A stretch of DNA of 64,000 bases from Malania oleifera (lineage: Eukaryota > Streptophyta > Magnoliopsida > Santalales > Ximeniaceae), in assembly GCF_029873635.1 (NCBI RefSeq), contig NC_080422.1, forward strand, positions 5,560,001 to 5,624,000, given 5' to 3'. The position numbers and the translations under genes were made by a program. Under the pieces are notes generated by a model, which did not search any database, was not told where the DNA came from, and was given only the letters and a program-made list of their open reading frames with translations. Positions 11,336-23,110 of the stretch are shown here, in pieces (positions within the stretch are counted from its first letter, which is position 1; the number at the start of each line of letters is the position of its first letter).

Positions 11336-13304
11336 TGTTAGCTTTACCATGATCCCAAGAGGGGGTGAATTGGTATTTTTAAATTTAATCCCTAGGTGAA
11401 TGTTCTAACACCAGTATGTTCATAACCTTAAGGACAATCTAGGGCAAGTAAAGTAAATATACCATAATTTAAATAAAGCAATTTAATTAACGCCACATGC
11501 ACCAAAAAGCAATAAAGTAAAAGTGACATACAGAAATGTTATCGAGGTTCGGCCAATTGCCTACATCCCCGCCTTGGCTAACAAGCACAAGAATTACCAC
11601 TATTACTTGCTCACTTAAACGGGTGGAGCAGCACCTATAAAAACCAAGTCAATTCAAGGGGCTGACCTCAACCATTACAACAATCCTTACCGGGTTGGAT
11701 TACCGCCCCCTCAGGTCACGCCTAGAAACACTCATATTTTACAATCAAATGGTACAACAGAAAAGTACTTTCATGTAAAGCAGATGTGTACCCAAATGCG
11801 CTCAATCACATACGCATCAATAGCATGAATATAGTGTAAGCTCGGTGATACAAGATATGTTCAATCAATACTCAACACAGTATAGTCAATATGAAGCTCA
11901 AGAGTATTCAACACAATACGAATAGTATGTTTCTCAAGGATAATCAACACAAGCAATGACTTAGAATTTAAACAAGATATTTCAACAGCATATCAATATT
12001 CCAAGTATATTAAGCAGATAATCAAACTAGTTTCAGAATGGTTTTCTTCAATGATATAAGAACAATGCTAGTTTGAAAAGATTACTTGCTTGTTTGAAAA
12101 ATCTTTGCACACCAAAAGCAAAACTCTTGGACACTTGCAATGAAATGCAAATATCCTAAGCTTTCTTGGTTTAATCTCACACAAGATTTATAAAGGAGAA
12201 ATCTGTGGGATAAACCTAAGCTAAACTCCCAAATAAATAATCTCAAGTACACATACAAGAGGGAGTATTAGAAAAGAATAATAATCATATAAGCACAAGA
12301 GAAACTCTTACACTCTCTGATTTTTTGAATGGATGCAAGATATGAGAGTATTTGGATAAAGGAAGATTTTTCAGTAGAGAGAGTTTTTGGTTAATCACAT
12401 TTTGCTAATCACACCATAATCATGCAAATGAGAACATATTTATAGCTAGGTGAAAAAATATAATCGTTCGAGACAAGATGGGTATTATTAAAAAAGTCCC
12501 AAATAAATAAAATCCAATTAGCCTCATTTAACCCATTTTTACCACGGTTAAATTAATTTTAACCGGCTAGGGTTTGGGTGGCTGAACCAAGGTTTGATCG
12601 CCCGACAAGACTCAGCCTAAAAATTTTTTCAAATAAATTCAGTCACTCGGATGAATGTTCGGCAGCTTGAATCAAAGTCAGTAGCTAAGCTATGTAATTT
12701 CGGGTGCCCGGTCCAATGTTCGGTGGCTCAAACGAATGAGTTTGGTCGCCCGAGGGTATTTTTGAACTAAAACCATCGGTCGCCCAGGTTGGTGAAAAGT
12801 TCCATTTAAAGGGTTCGGGTGCTCGGGGAAGATATGCACAAAAAGGTTCGGTCACCCGAGAGCTTAAGTCAACTATTGACTTAACAATAGTTCGGGCGCC
12901 CGAGGACTTTTGAACTTCAGGGGTTCGGTTGCCCGAGCTCTCTTAACTTACTTAGTCTTGTTCCATTTTTTAGCACAATTATAACACACTCATATATTTT
13001 ATGTTGTGTGTGTGAGTGTTGGAACCTAGGGTCTTGCTATGGTCTAGTTGAGCTTACGCTATATCCTGTATGCATGATGTGTGGGTGATAAACATACACC
13101 CATAACCTAGGTTACTATTACAGACCCATATAAATTATTACAGACTGATAGGATTTACAATTACAAAATACAAGTCGTCGTGGTCTTCTTGTTTCTTCAA
13201 GTGTCCTTCCTTGGGATATTTGTTTGAACCTGCACAAGCACTTGACAATCATCAAATATCAATATTTGTCATTATCAAAACCGAGTGCGACTATGAGGTC
13301 AACA
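11336..13304 (-). repeat. 3' LTR of copia A
   Basis: In plus coordinates it starts TGTTAGCTTTACC and ends TGAGGTCAACA. It holds an array of TTCGGTCGCCCGAA-like motifs (about 12580-12945) and a minus-strand TATAAATA (plus TATTTATA at 12437-12444). It differs from its partner by scattered substitutions and small indels. Confidence 0.9.
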
Positions 13305-13829
13305 TTCTCCCCCTTTTTGATGATGACAAATACACCATGCAAAAATTGGGTATAGCTTAAAGAAGCTCCCCCTAACAATATGCATCATGTATTTAACCCA
13401 AGTTTTTGCATCTCCCCCTTTTGGTAACAGCAAAAAGGGTCATAAGAGTGAACACTTTAGACAATGGGTAAGTGTTACATTTATTAGAAATTTTGGAAAG
13501 ATTTGGAAAAATTTTGAACTTTCCAAAATAGTCGCATGTATAAAATGTAATCTGTTTGAGTTTAAAATTCCTAACAGTTTATCCACAACTACTTAAACAG
13601 TTCAGTATGGTCTAACAATTCAAGTAAATGTTTCAATATCATTATGAAGTGGACAAAAGAGTTGTGCATAACAAGTAGTGAGCAATATGCATTACACGCA
13701 ATAGGATCATGCTATAGATATAAGATATGTGCACACAATCAATAATCAATATTCACAAAGTCTAAGGCAAGTAAACAAATCAACAATGATATTGGTTGCT
13801 AAGACTTGTTAAATTTCACTTGAGAGCTC
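13305..13829 (-). other. Copia A 3' untranslated region with polypurine tracts
   Basis: No ORF here resembles an env-like protein. Next to the 3' LTR the minus strand reads AAAAAGGGGGAGAA, the polypurine primer for plus-strand DNA. Other purine blocks lie at about 13365 ('ctccccct' on plus) and 13411. The ORF at 13387-13596 is unsupported. Confidence 0.7.
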
Positions 13830-14635
13830 CCTCTAAAGTTATGCAAACTATGAAACATCTAAGAAGCTTCTCTACTGTGCATTAGACCTAACTCACGTCT
13901 AATTTAGATGAACCTATCCTCAGGAAGTGGTTTAGTGAATATATATGCCCATTGTTCATTTGTGCATACGAACTCAAGAGACACATCTCCTTTTTGCACA
14001 TGATCACGAAGGAAATGATGTCTAATCTTAATGTGTTTAGTTCGTGAATGTGAGATAGGATTTTTAGAAATATCGATTGCACTAGTATTATCACATTTAA
14101 TTGGTATTGTTTCTTAGTGCAATCCGAAATCCCCAAGTTGTTGTTTCATATAAAGAGTTTGGGCACAACAACTTCCAGCCGCAATATATTCTGTTGCGGC
14201 TGTGGATAAGACAGCTGAGTTTTGTTTCTTGGAGAACCAAGAAATAAGAGATTGTCCTAAGTAATGACAAGTGTGGCTAGTACTTTTCCTATCAACCTTA
14301 CTACCGGCAAAGTCAGCATCAGTATAATTAACAATCTCAAAAGTAGTATGCTTAGGATACCACAAGCCTAACTCTATAATCCCAACTATATACCTAAGGA
14401 TTCGTTTGACAGCTTTTAAGTGAGATTCCTTAGGGGCAGCCTGAAACCTAGCACACATACACACACTAAACATAATATCAGGTCTACTAGCAATGAGATA
14501 TAGGAGACTCCCAATCATGCCACGATACAATTTTACGTCAACGAGAATTCCTTGCTCATCTTTATCAAGCTTAATGGAAGAGTTTATAGGTGCACCAAAA
14601 ATTTTGCAATCTTCCATATTAAATTTCTTTAGCAA
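13830..14635 (-). pseudogene. Copia A RT end and RNase H
   Basis: The frame from 14635 gives 'YRGMIGSLLYLIASRPDIM', 'SHLKAVKRILRYIVGI', 'NYTDADFAGSKVDRKSTS', 'SWFSKKQNSAVLSTAATEY' and 'KQQLGDFGLH', then a stop at 14114-14116. After it the same frame continues to about 13835 with 'IKCDNTSAIDISKNPISH', 'RTKHIKIRHHFLRDHVQ' and 'IFTKPLPEDRF'. The RNase H acidic residues (Asp in TDADFAG, Glu in ATEY, Asp in KCDNTSA) are visible. It degrades the RNA strand during reverse transcription. Confidence 0.87.
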
Positions 14636-14653
14636 GTCCCTAATATATTTAGA

Positions 14654-15523
14654 TTAGCATATGAAAGTTCCATATTTGGCTTGTTTGATTTGCAGCCCTA
14701 AGAAGAAACTAAGTTCACCCATCATGCTCATTCCAAATTCACTTTGCATCCATTTGGAAAACTCATTACACAATTTATCATTAGTTGCTCCAAAAATGAT
14801 ATCGTCCATATAAATTTGAACAAGGAGCATATCATCATTTTTGGATTTGATGAAGAATGTAGTGTTAATCTTGCCACGGGTAAACCCATTTTCTAGTAGA
14901 AAATCTCTAAGCCTCTCATACCAAGCTCTAGGAGCTTGTTTTAATCCATACAAGGCTTTAGACAACCGGTAAACATGATCAGGATATTTATGATTTTCAA
15001 AACCGAGTGGTTGTTCTACGTATACCTCTTCATTAATGTAACAATTTATAAAAGAGCTTTTAACATCCATTTGAATCAATTTAAAATTTTTAAAAACAGC
15101 AAAGGCAAGTAGCAATCGAATGACTTCTAACCTAGCAACGGGAGCATATGTTTCATCAAAGTCAATCCCTTCCTGCTGGTTATACCCTTGGGCAACTAGT
15201 CTAACTTTATTCCTAGTTACTACCCCATTCTCATCTTTCTTATTTCTATACACCCATTTTGTTCTAATAATTGATTCATCATTAGGCCTAGGAACTAGAG
15301 TCCACACTTTGCTTCTTTCAAATTGATTAAGTTCTTCTTGCATGGACATCACCCAAGACTCATCTTCTATGGCTTCTTCAATATTTTTAATTTCTTCTTG
15401 GGATAAGAAAGCGGAGTGATTTACAATATTTCTCAAGGAGGATCTTGTGGCTACTCCACGGGATGGTTCGCCTATGATTTGATCTATAGGATGATTTCTA
15501 ATGAATTTCCAATCTCTAGGCAA
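14654..15523 (-). pseudogene. Copia A reverse transcriptase
   Basis: A 289-codon frame covers most of a copia RT: 'WVMSMQEELNQFERSKVW', 'IIRTKWVYRNKKDENGVV', 'VRLVAQGYNQQEGIDFDET', 'QMDVKSSFINCYINEEVYV', 'RLSKALYGLKQAPRAWYE', the YMDD active site (about 14795-14806) and 'FFLGLQIKQ'. A stop at about 14653 separates it from the next stretch, which continues in the same reading sense with RNase H. Catalytic residues are intact; the break lies outside the RT core. Confidence 0.9.
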
Positions 15524-15526
15524 TTT

Positions 15527-16292
15527 CTAATTTTCATTTTTATTGTCTTCAGGTGATTTTTCATTTGCTTCCTGATTTTCACTTGCATTGTTTTCAATAG
15601 ACATTTTTTCTAAGCAATTTCTAATATCAATATCATCTTCATCATCCTTATTAGAAAAAGGATTAGATTCATCAAACACAACATGAATAGATTCAATTAC
15701 GCTCAATGTTCGTTTATTGAAAACCCTATATGCTTTGCTATTGAGTGCATAACCTAGGAAAATGTCTTCATCAGATTTAGAATCAAATTTTCCTAAGTGT
15801 TCATTATCCCTAAGCACAAAGCACTTACAATCAAACACATGAAAGTAGGAAATATTAGGCTTACGGTTGTTCCACAATTCATAAGGGGTTTTATTAATCG
15901 AAGGTCTAATCAACACCCTATTCATAACATGACATGCAGTATTAATGGCCTCGGCCCAAAAATATTTAGGTAAGTTATGCTCATTTAACATAGTTCTACC
16001 CATTTCTTGCAGTGACCTATTCTTTCTTTCTACTACACCATTTTGTTGAGGTGTCCTAGGTGCAGAGAAGTTATGTGATATGCCCTCTAAGTCACAATAT
16101 TTCTCTATGTCTTCATTTTTGAATTTTGTACCTCTATCACTTCTTATGTGAGTTATTTTATATCCCTTTTCATTCTGGATTCTCCTACAAAGTTTGGTGA
16201 ACTGTTCACATGATTCATTTTTATGTGCAAGAAACAACGAATCTAGAAAAGTCATCCACAATTACAAAAGCATAAGATTTACCACCAAGACT
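15527..16292 (-). pseudogene. Copia A integrase
   Basis: The first core Asp segment (SYAFVIVDDFSRF, about 16253-16291) is frame-shifted from the rest. The 244-codon frame 16261-15527 carries 'HIRSDRGTKFKNED' with the second Asp and 'TPQQNGVVERKNRSLQ' with the catalytic Glu. It then has 'MNRVLIRPSINKTPYELW' and the C-terminal 'FDCKCFVLRDNEHLGKFD' and 'DIFLGYA' segments. The tail is acidic and ends in a stop before the RT frame. All three catalytic acids are visible, but the frame is broken. Confidence 0.87.
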
Positions 16293-16955
16293 TTACACAG
16301 AATTGGGTCCAAACAAATCTAGGTGAAGCATCTCTAAAGGTCTAGTAGTAGATATGAATTTCTTTTTCTTAAAATTAGATTTTGTTTGCTTACCCATTTG
16401 ACATGCATCACAGCTTTTATCCTTTACAAAAGATATCTTAGGCAAGTCTTTAACTAATTCTTTTCTAACAATTTTAGACAATAAATCCATGCTAACATGT
16501 CCTAAATGCCTATGCCATAACCAACTAGTTTTATTTATAGCAGAAAAACATGTTACTTGTTGTGAAACTAAATTATTAAGAGAGGTAGTATAAACATTTT
16601 CATGTCTATCAGCAGTGAAAAATACTTTGTGATCTGTTTTATTTTCTACTATGCATTTGTCATTTTCAAAAGATACTTTGTATCCTATGTCACACAACTG
16701 ACTAATACTAAGTAGATTATGCTTCAACCCATCAACTAACAAAACATTGTCAATAGTAAGAGAGGAGTTCTTACCAACCTTACCTACCCCGATGATGCGT
16801 CGTTTGGCATTGTCGCCAAATGTCACATAGCCTCCATCCTTGGGAATGATTGAAGTAAATTTTCCCTTGTCATCGGTCATGTGTCGTGAGCACCCGCTAT
16901 CCAAGTACCACCTGTCCTTGGAGGAGGAAGACCTTAGGCATACCTGCAAAATAAG
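16293..16955 (-). pseudogene. Copia A protease and pre-integrase
   Basis: The frame starting at 16949 carries the aspartic protease signature WYLDSGCSRHM (Asp-Ser-Gly at about 16893-16901). Next come 'LKHNLLSISQLCDIGY' and a pre-integrase zinc-binding stretch with WHRHLGHVSMDLL and a CDACQMGKQ pair (about 16410-16530). It ends 'LDLFGPNSV', after which an in-frame stop and a frame change break the join to the integrase core. The protease would cut the gag-pol precursor. It is separated from gag by a stop. Confidence 0.85.
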
Positions 16956-18633
16956 CTAAGTGACTGATGCTGGTCCCCAAATTTTGTTGGGTCTACGGGG
17001 GTTAGTAGTCGGATCTCCCTTAACTACCCATACCTTCTTAATTCTAGCATGCTTATTCCTAAGTGGACAATCAAATTGAATGTGACCAATCTGTTTACAT
17101 TTAAAGCATCTTAATCTACACTTAGGCTCTTTAGGAGGAATATGAGATTTTGACTCACGTGTAAAGTGTCCTAAGTAAAGATTACGTCGTCTAACATTTT
17201 CAACACCATTAAAACCAAGACCCTTTTTACTTAATGAGTTTCTTTGGGCACCAATTAGTTTTTCAAAATTATTTTTACCCTCAGTGAATTTAAAAATGAT
17301 TTTGGAACTATCCTCCAATTTCTTCTCAAGCTCAACAATAGTGGCATATTTTTCTTTTAAAATAAAGGCATAAGAGGTTTTTGCCATATTAAACAACTTT
17401 GACCAATTTTCACATTTCTTCTTCAAATCATTATTTTCTTTGATCATTTTGCCTAACAATTTAGAGACATGAATATATTCAAACTGTAATTCTCTAAATG
17501 TAGGTATGCAATCAGAATCACAATTATCAGATAAGCAGTATGAAGACAATGAACTAGAAGACAATACCTCATCCTCGTGTGCCATCAAACACATATTAGC
17601 GACCTCCAAGTTGTTGTGATCTGATTCTGGTCGCTGCTACTGAGTTTGTCCTATGAAGTCCCAGACTTCATGGCTTTCTTCTTTTTCTTAGCCTCCTTTT
17701 TCAGCAGTGGGAAGTCAGGTTTGATATGTCCCACCTTGTTGTAGTTATATCACATAGGAGCATTTGATTTTTCTTTTCTTTTGCTGGACTCTTCCTTCTC
17801 ATTAGTAGACTCTCTATATTTTTTATAGGGCTTCATGTTCTTCCTGAAAAATCTGCTAAATTTGCTAGTTAGCATAGCCATTTCATCATCAGTGTCAGAT
17901 TCACTGCTCTTACTAGATGTATTAGTGGAAGCTTTCGATGAAGTAACCTTCTTAGCCCTATTATGCTCATTAAGTCTCTTGTTTATGCTCAATTCATATG
18001 TGATCAGGGAACCTATCGATTCATCTAAGGTCATGGCCTTAAGATCTCTACCCTTAGCAATGGTCATAACCTTGGCTTCCCAAACCGAAGGTAAGCCTCT
18101 AAGGATCTTCCTAATCATCTCATATGTGGGATAGGTCTTTCCTAATGCATGCAGTGATTTTATGATGTGTGTGAATCTAGTGTACATGCTCTGAATGAAC
18201 TCACCTACATTCAATCTAAATGCCTCATACTCACTGGTCAACATATCTATCCTACTGTCTTTCACGTCTTTAGTACCCTCATATGTGACCTCTAGCTTAT
18301 CCCATATTTCTTTTGTAGTAGAACATGCCATAATTCTGTTAAATTCATTTACATCAAGACTATAGTATAAAATATTCATGGTAGTGGCATTAAGGCTAAC
18401 AGATTTCATATCATCATCATTATATTCATCCTCAGTCTTAGGAACCGTAGTCGCACCCTCTGTTTTCATAGGGACATAGTTTCCTTTAGAGACAATCCCC
18501 ACACCTTCCGATCAGTATTCTGAAGGTAGATGTGCATCCTTTGTTTCTAGAAGGTGTAATTAACACCACTGAAAACAAGAGGTCGTGTGGAAGATGGTCC
18601 CTCAGGGAAAGGGGTCACAAAGCTATGAGTCAT
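16956..18633 (-). pseudogene. Copia A gag (capsid and two zinc knuckles), broken
   Basis: The likely start codon is at 18633, giving 'MTHSFVTPFPEG'. A stop stands at about 18557 where the family has Trp (YTF-stop-KQRM), and a one-base loss near 18500 shifts frame. The long stretch 18502-17750 is capsid-like: 'FNRIMACSTTKEIWDKLEV', 'EFIQSMYTRFTHI' and 'RKILRGLPSVWEAKV', typical of Sirevirus gag, followed by a Ser-rich tail. A first zinc knuckle near 17740 has lost Cys positions (NYNKVGHIKPDF). The second is intact at about 17070-17115 (CFKCKQIGHIQFDC). A coiled-coil-like Lys/Glu-rich segment lies between them. Gag would form the virus-like particle and bind RNA. Confidence 0.85.
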
Positions 18634-18676
18634 ATGTGATCTTTTGCAAAATAACAACTAGTCTATGCTACGTGCC

Positions 18677-18688
18677 TCTAATACCAAT
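18677..18688 (-). other. Primer binding site of copia A
   Basis: Read on the minus strand, ATTGGTATTAGAGGC follows the LTR end directly. It matches the initiator-Met tRNA complement TGGTATCAGAGC with one C-to-T change and a shifted end. It fixes the element's orientation. Confidence 0.75.
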
Positions 18689-20658
18689 TGTTAGCTTTAC
18701 CATGATCCCAAGGGCGGGGATGAATTGATATTTTCAAATTTAATCCAGAGGTGTGTTCTAAGACCAGTATGTTCACAACCTTAAGGACAATCTAGTGCAA
18801 GTAAAGTAAATATACCATAATTTAAATAAAGCAATTTAATTAACGTCACATGCACCAGAAAGCAGTAAAGTAAAAGTGACACACAGAGATGTTATCGAGG
18901 TTCGGCTAATTGCCTACGTCCCCACCTTGGCTAACAAGCACAAGGATTACCACTATAACTTGCTCACTTAAACGGGTGGAGCGGCACCTATATAAACTAG
19001 GTCAATTCAAGGGACTGAACTTAACCGTTACAACAATCCTTACCGGGCTAGATTACCGCCCCCTCAGGCCATGCCTAGAAACACTTATATTTTACAATCA
19101 AATGGTACAATAGAAAAGTGCTTTCACGTAAAGCAGATGTGTACCCAAATGCACTCAATCACATACGCATGAATAGCATGAATATAGTGTAAGCTCAGTG
19201 ATACAAGATATGTTCAATCAATACTCAACACAGTATAGTCAATATGAAGCTCAAGAGTATTCAACACAATACGAACAATATGATGCTCAAGGATAATAAA
19301 CACAAGCAATGACTTGGAATCTAAACAAGATATTTTAACAATACATTAATATTCCAAGTATATTAAGCAGATAATCAAACTAGTTTCAGAATGGTTTTCT
19401 TCAATGATATAAGCACAATGCTAGTTTGAAAAGATTACTTGCTTGCTTGAAAAATCTTTGCACACCAAAAGCAAAACTCTTGGACACTTACAATGGAATG
19501 CAAATATCCTAAGCTTTCTTGGTTTAATCCCACACGGGATTTATAAAGGAGAAATCTGTGGGATAAACCTAAGCTAAACTCCCAAATAAATAATCTCAAG
19601 TACACATACAAGAGGGAGTATTAGCAAAGAATAATAATCACATAAGCACAAGAGAAACTCTCACACTCTCTAATTTTTTGAATGGATGCAAGATATGAGA
19701 GTATTTGGATAAAGGAAGATTTTTTAGTAGAGAGAGTTTTTGGTTAATCACTTTTTGCTAATCACACCATAATCATGCAAATGAGAACATATTTATAGCC
19801 AGGTGAAAAAATATAACCATTCGGGACAAGATGGGTATTATTAAAAAAGTCCCAAATAATTAAAATCCAATTAGCCTCATTTAACCTAATTTTACCGCGG
19901 TTAAATTAATTTTAATCGGCTGGGGTTTGGGTGGTTGAACTAAGGTTCGGTCGCCTAACAAGACTCAGCCCAAAATATTTTTCAAATAAGTTCGGTCACC
20001 CGGATGAATGTTCGGCAGCTCGAATCAAAGTTAGTAGCTAAGCTACGTAATTTTGGGTGCCTAGTCCAATTTTCGGTGGCCCGAACGCATGAGTTCGGTC
20101 GCCCCGGGGTATTTTTGAACTAAAACTATTGTTCACCCAGGTTGGTAAAAAGTTCCATTTACAGGGTTCGGGTGCCCGGGGAAGATATGCACAAAAAGGT
20201 TCGGTCGCCCGAGAGCTCAAGTCAACTGTTGACTTAACAATAGTTCGGGTGCCCGAGAAGTTTTGAACTTCAGGGGTTCGGTCGCCCGAGCTCTCATAAC
20301 TTGCTTAGTCTTGTTCAATTTTTAAGCACAATTATAACACACTCATATATTTTATGTTGTTTGTGTGAGTGTTGGAGCCTAGGGTCTTGCTATGGTATAG
20401 TTGAGCTTACACTATATCTTGTATGCATGATGTGCAGGTGATAAACATACACCCACAGCCTAGGTTACTATTATAGACCCATATAAATTATTATAGACCG
20501 ATATGATTTACAATTACAAAATACAAGTCTTCGCGGTCTTCTTGTTTCTTCAAGTGTCCTTCCTTGGGATATTTATTTGAACCTGCACAAGCACTTGACA
20601 ATCATCAAATATCAGTATTTGTCATTATCAAAACCGGATGCGACCTATAAGGTCAACA
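18689..20658 (-). repeat. 5' LTR of copia A
   Basis: In element sense it runs from 20658 down to 18689, opening TGTTGACCTTATAGG and closing GGTAAAGCTAACA. The palindrome array is at about 19915-20290 and the minus-strand TATA box at 19790-19797. The conserved leader block (plus strand 'tcacttaaacgggtggagc', about 18965) lies downstream of the promoter. The primer binding site follows at once. Confidence 0.9.
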
Positions 20659-21546
20659 AAACTCCTCTTGGACTTGTTGACGAGATGGCGTGGCTCGTCG
20701 ACAAGGCCACATGTCAAGACATCTATAAATATGTAGGAAATGGGTTTTCAACGAAGAAAATTCTCTCTCTCATTTTCTCTCTCTAAAAACGGGATTCTAT
20801 GACTTCCCTCTAAGATTCTGGCTTTGTCTCTCTCTAGTTCGACGATCAAAAGCTACCACAGTGATCTTGGGGAGATTTTCTACAACATTGCCGGAATGAA
20901 ATGTCAATTTGAGAAGTTTGGGAACCATCCCAAAACCAGGGTGAGTGGATTATTTGAACATTTTCAATATTACCCAGTTCATTTGAGGTCAAATTTAGTA
21001 TTATATAAGAATATACTGGGATTTTGTGAAGTAAAATTATGGTATTATATTTTTAGGAATAGAGTGTGTTAGGACCCTGCAGACAGGGGTTGAGGATCCC
21101 AGAGGGTGGTATTTCAGGAACCCAAGTAAAATGATGACATGGTTAATAGTTTAGAAATTTCATATATGGATTTGGGGAAATATGTATTAGATAATTTTTA
21201 GGTGAATTCAGTTGTTTGATTAGGGAATTATGTGTGTATATCTTAGGATGTTGAAATTTTGAATGCTGCACATGTGAGATTGTAGATAGCACTAGTGTTC
21301 AGAGAGTCGGGTACAGGAAATATGTTATGTTAGGAATTTTTAGTATGATAATCAGCAGAAATTACATGTTTAATCAAATTATTATTATTATTCAGATTAT
21401 GAAATATTTGTATACCAGAAAATATAGATTTTAGATCATGTGAATTTATTTTTTAAAATTGTGTGGCATGAGCTTATAGCAAATTAGCATAGTATTTATG
21501 CAGCTACAAATACCACGTTTTATAGTATATTAGTAGAAAATATCAT

Positions 21547-21582
<36 letters not shown>

Positions 21583-22789
21583 GAATGATCAATTTCCAGT
21601 ACATATATAGATAGAAATTATACAGTATATTTAGAAACATGATTTACAGCATATGTACAGAAACATATATTTTCAGTAGTTTTAGAATACCATGATTTCA
21701 GAACCATAAAACCCAGATTATCAAATACACAGATAGATATACAGATATACAGATATTAAATATTCAGTCAGTTACTCAAATTTTAAAATCAGTTTTGTAA
21801 TGTTATGGTTATTTCAAAATCATGGAAAAACAGTATTATAGAATATCAGTTACATATATAGTATCAGACCTTGATGGACTAGATTCAGTCAGCAGAGCAC
21901 AATACCGTAGCTATATTCAATTCAGAGTGCAACCACATAACTCAGATAGTATGTGGATATCAGTAATCGATCGTGCCTATGTTGTGGACAGGCTTCCCAT
22001 CAGTTAGGGTTGATGAGGCCGATCTGACTTTCGGAGTTTAGTTGACTTATCTTGGTCGGCCAGCAAGGATAGGTACCACCTTCAGGCCGCACAAACCTAT
22101 CATGAGGGGTTAAATCATGACTTTCAGTTATCCATCCAAGGAAATTTTCTCAGTTATTATATATTTATCCAAATATATAGAAACCATAGATATACCTATG
22201 AATATTAGAAGTATTATGTTTAGAAAATTCAAAGAAACAGTTTATGTTAAGCAACATAAGTATAAGCTATATTGAAATGTTTATACATGTATCTCAGACT
22301 CAATTATTTATGGTATTTCCAAATTAGTTTTATAAATATGTAAACTCAGCTGCCACACACTAGTAATAGAATATTTCGTCTTACTAAGCGTTGTTTCATC
22401 CCAGTGATTTAATATTTTTCAGGTGATTCAGTTAGGCAAGCAGATCAAGCTCGCAGATAGAGGGGACTTCAATACTACCCTATCTGTAAGGTGAGTATTT
22501 TTGGGAAGTCAGTTTGAGTAGTCCCTAGGTTCAGGTTAGGGTATTTTTGGTATGGTTGTGTATGTATATTTTGGGAAATATTTTGACACACTGGTATTGT
22601 GTATATTGACATGGTTATATGTATTCATCTTCCCGCTGTTTAGGTAGTTTATTGTGTTCTGATTCCTCGTTCCTTATCTGGTCCGTGATGATGGTTGATT
22701 TATTTTAAAAGGTATCAGAGTAGTGAAATTTCATAGTATTTATTTATAAGAGGAAAAAAAATGGCATGTAAAATCAGGTCGTTATAGTT

Positions 22790-22801
22790 TGGTATCAGAG
22801 C
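22790..22801 (+). other. Primer binding site of gypsy A
   Basis: TGGTATCAGAGC is a perfect initiator-Met tRNA complement. It starts four bases after the 5' LTR end at 22786 and confirms a full-length 5' end for element A. Confidence 0.85.
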
Positions 22802-23110
22802 CTAGGTTGCTAGGTTCTATAGACTTTAGAATGCAACGAAAGCAATACCAGAGTATAGGAAAGAGTTTGATGTTTTGTTCTGTAGGCTAGGTATAGGATT
22901 TCCGTGGTGGTTTCTGTGTTTTTCCTGGAGTGATGATTTCTCAAAAGCCATAGTAAACTATTGTCAGGTCGTATGTCTAGGTTACAGGATTGATTCATAA
23001 TTAAGATCAAGGAGGATAGTTAATAGTGAATATGAGATTTTAGTTTAATGAAATAAATTAGATTTGTACGGGAGATAGGGTCCTTAAATAGTGTTCTTTG
23101 TCTTTTCAGG

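Larger units (their letters stand above)
11336..20658 (-). mobile_element. Complete Sirevirus-type copia element A
   Basis: This 9323 bp element has two near-equal LTRs (11336-13304, 1969 bp; 18689-20658, 1970 bp). A perfect 5 bp target duplication AAACT lies at 11331-11335 and 20659-20663; removing the element rejoins the gypsy LTR cleanly. On the minus strand the order is 5' LTR, primer site (about 18677-18688), gag, protease, integrase, RT, RNase H, polypurine tract (about 13305-13318), 3' LTR. The frame is broken by stops and small indels, so it is now non-autonomous. About 530 bp lie between RNase H and the 3' LTR, and no env-like ORF is present, unlike copia C. Lineage call: gag type, 2 kb LTRs and palindrome arrays. 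Confidence 0.93.
11152..22786 (+). repeat. 5' LTR of gypsy element A, split by copia A
   Basis: The LTR runs 11152-11335, is interrupted by copia A, and continues from 20659 to 22786. It starts TGTAGAGACCC and ends GGTCGTTATA, with TA where CA is expected, followed by a primer site. Without the insertion it is about 2.3 kb. CGTCGACGA-type palindromes (about 11235-11335 and 20675-20705) precede TATAAATA at 20724-20731. It resembles the solo LTR at 23191-25189 and differs clearly from the B 3' LTR. The ORFs at 20577, 20824 and 21822 lie inside it and are not genes. Confidence 0.8.

Noticed and set aside
13888..14136. Separate 82-codon minus ORF at the end of copia A
   Set aside because: The RNase H frame continues through this stretch in another frame with recognisable motifs.
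22790..22801. tRNA-like TGGTATCAGAGC words (also 6065, 18677, 59768)
   Set aside because: They are primer binding sites next to LTR ends; no cloverleaf surrounds them. No tRNA or rRNA gene was seen in the window.
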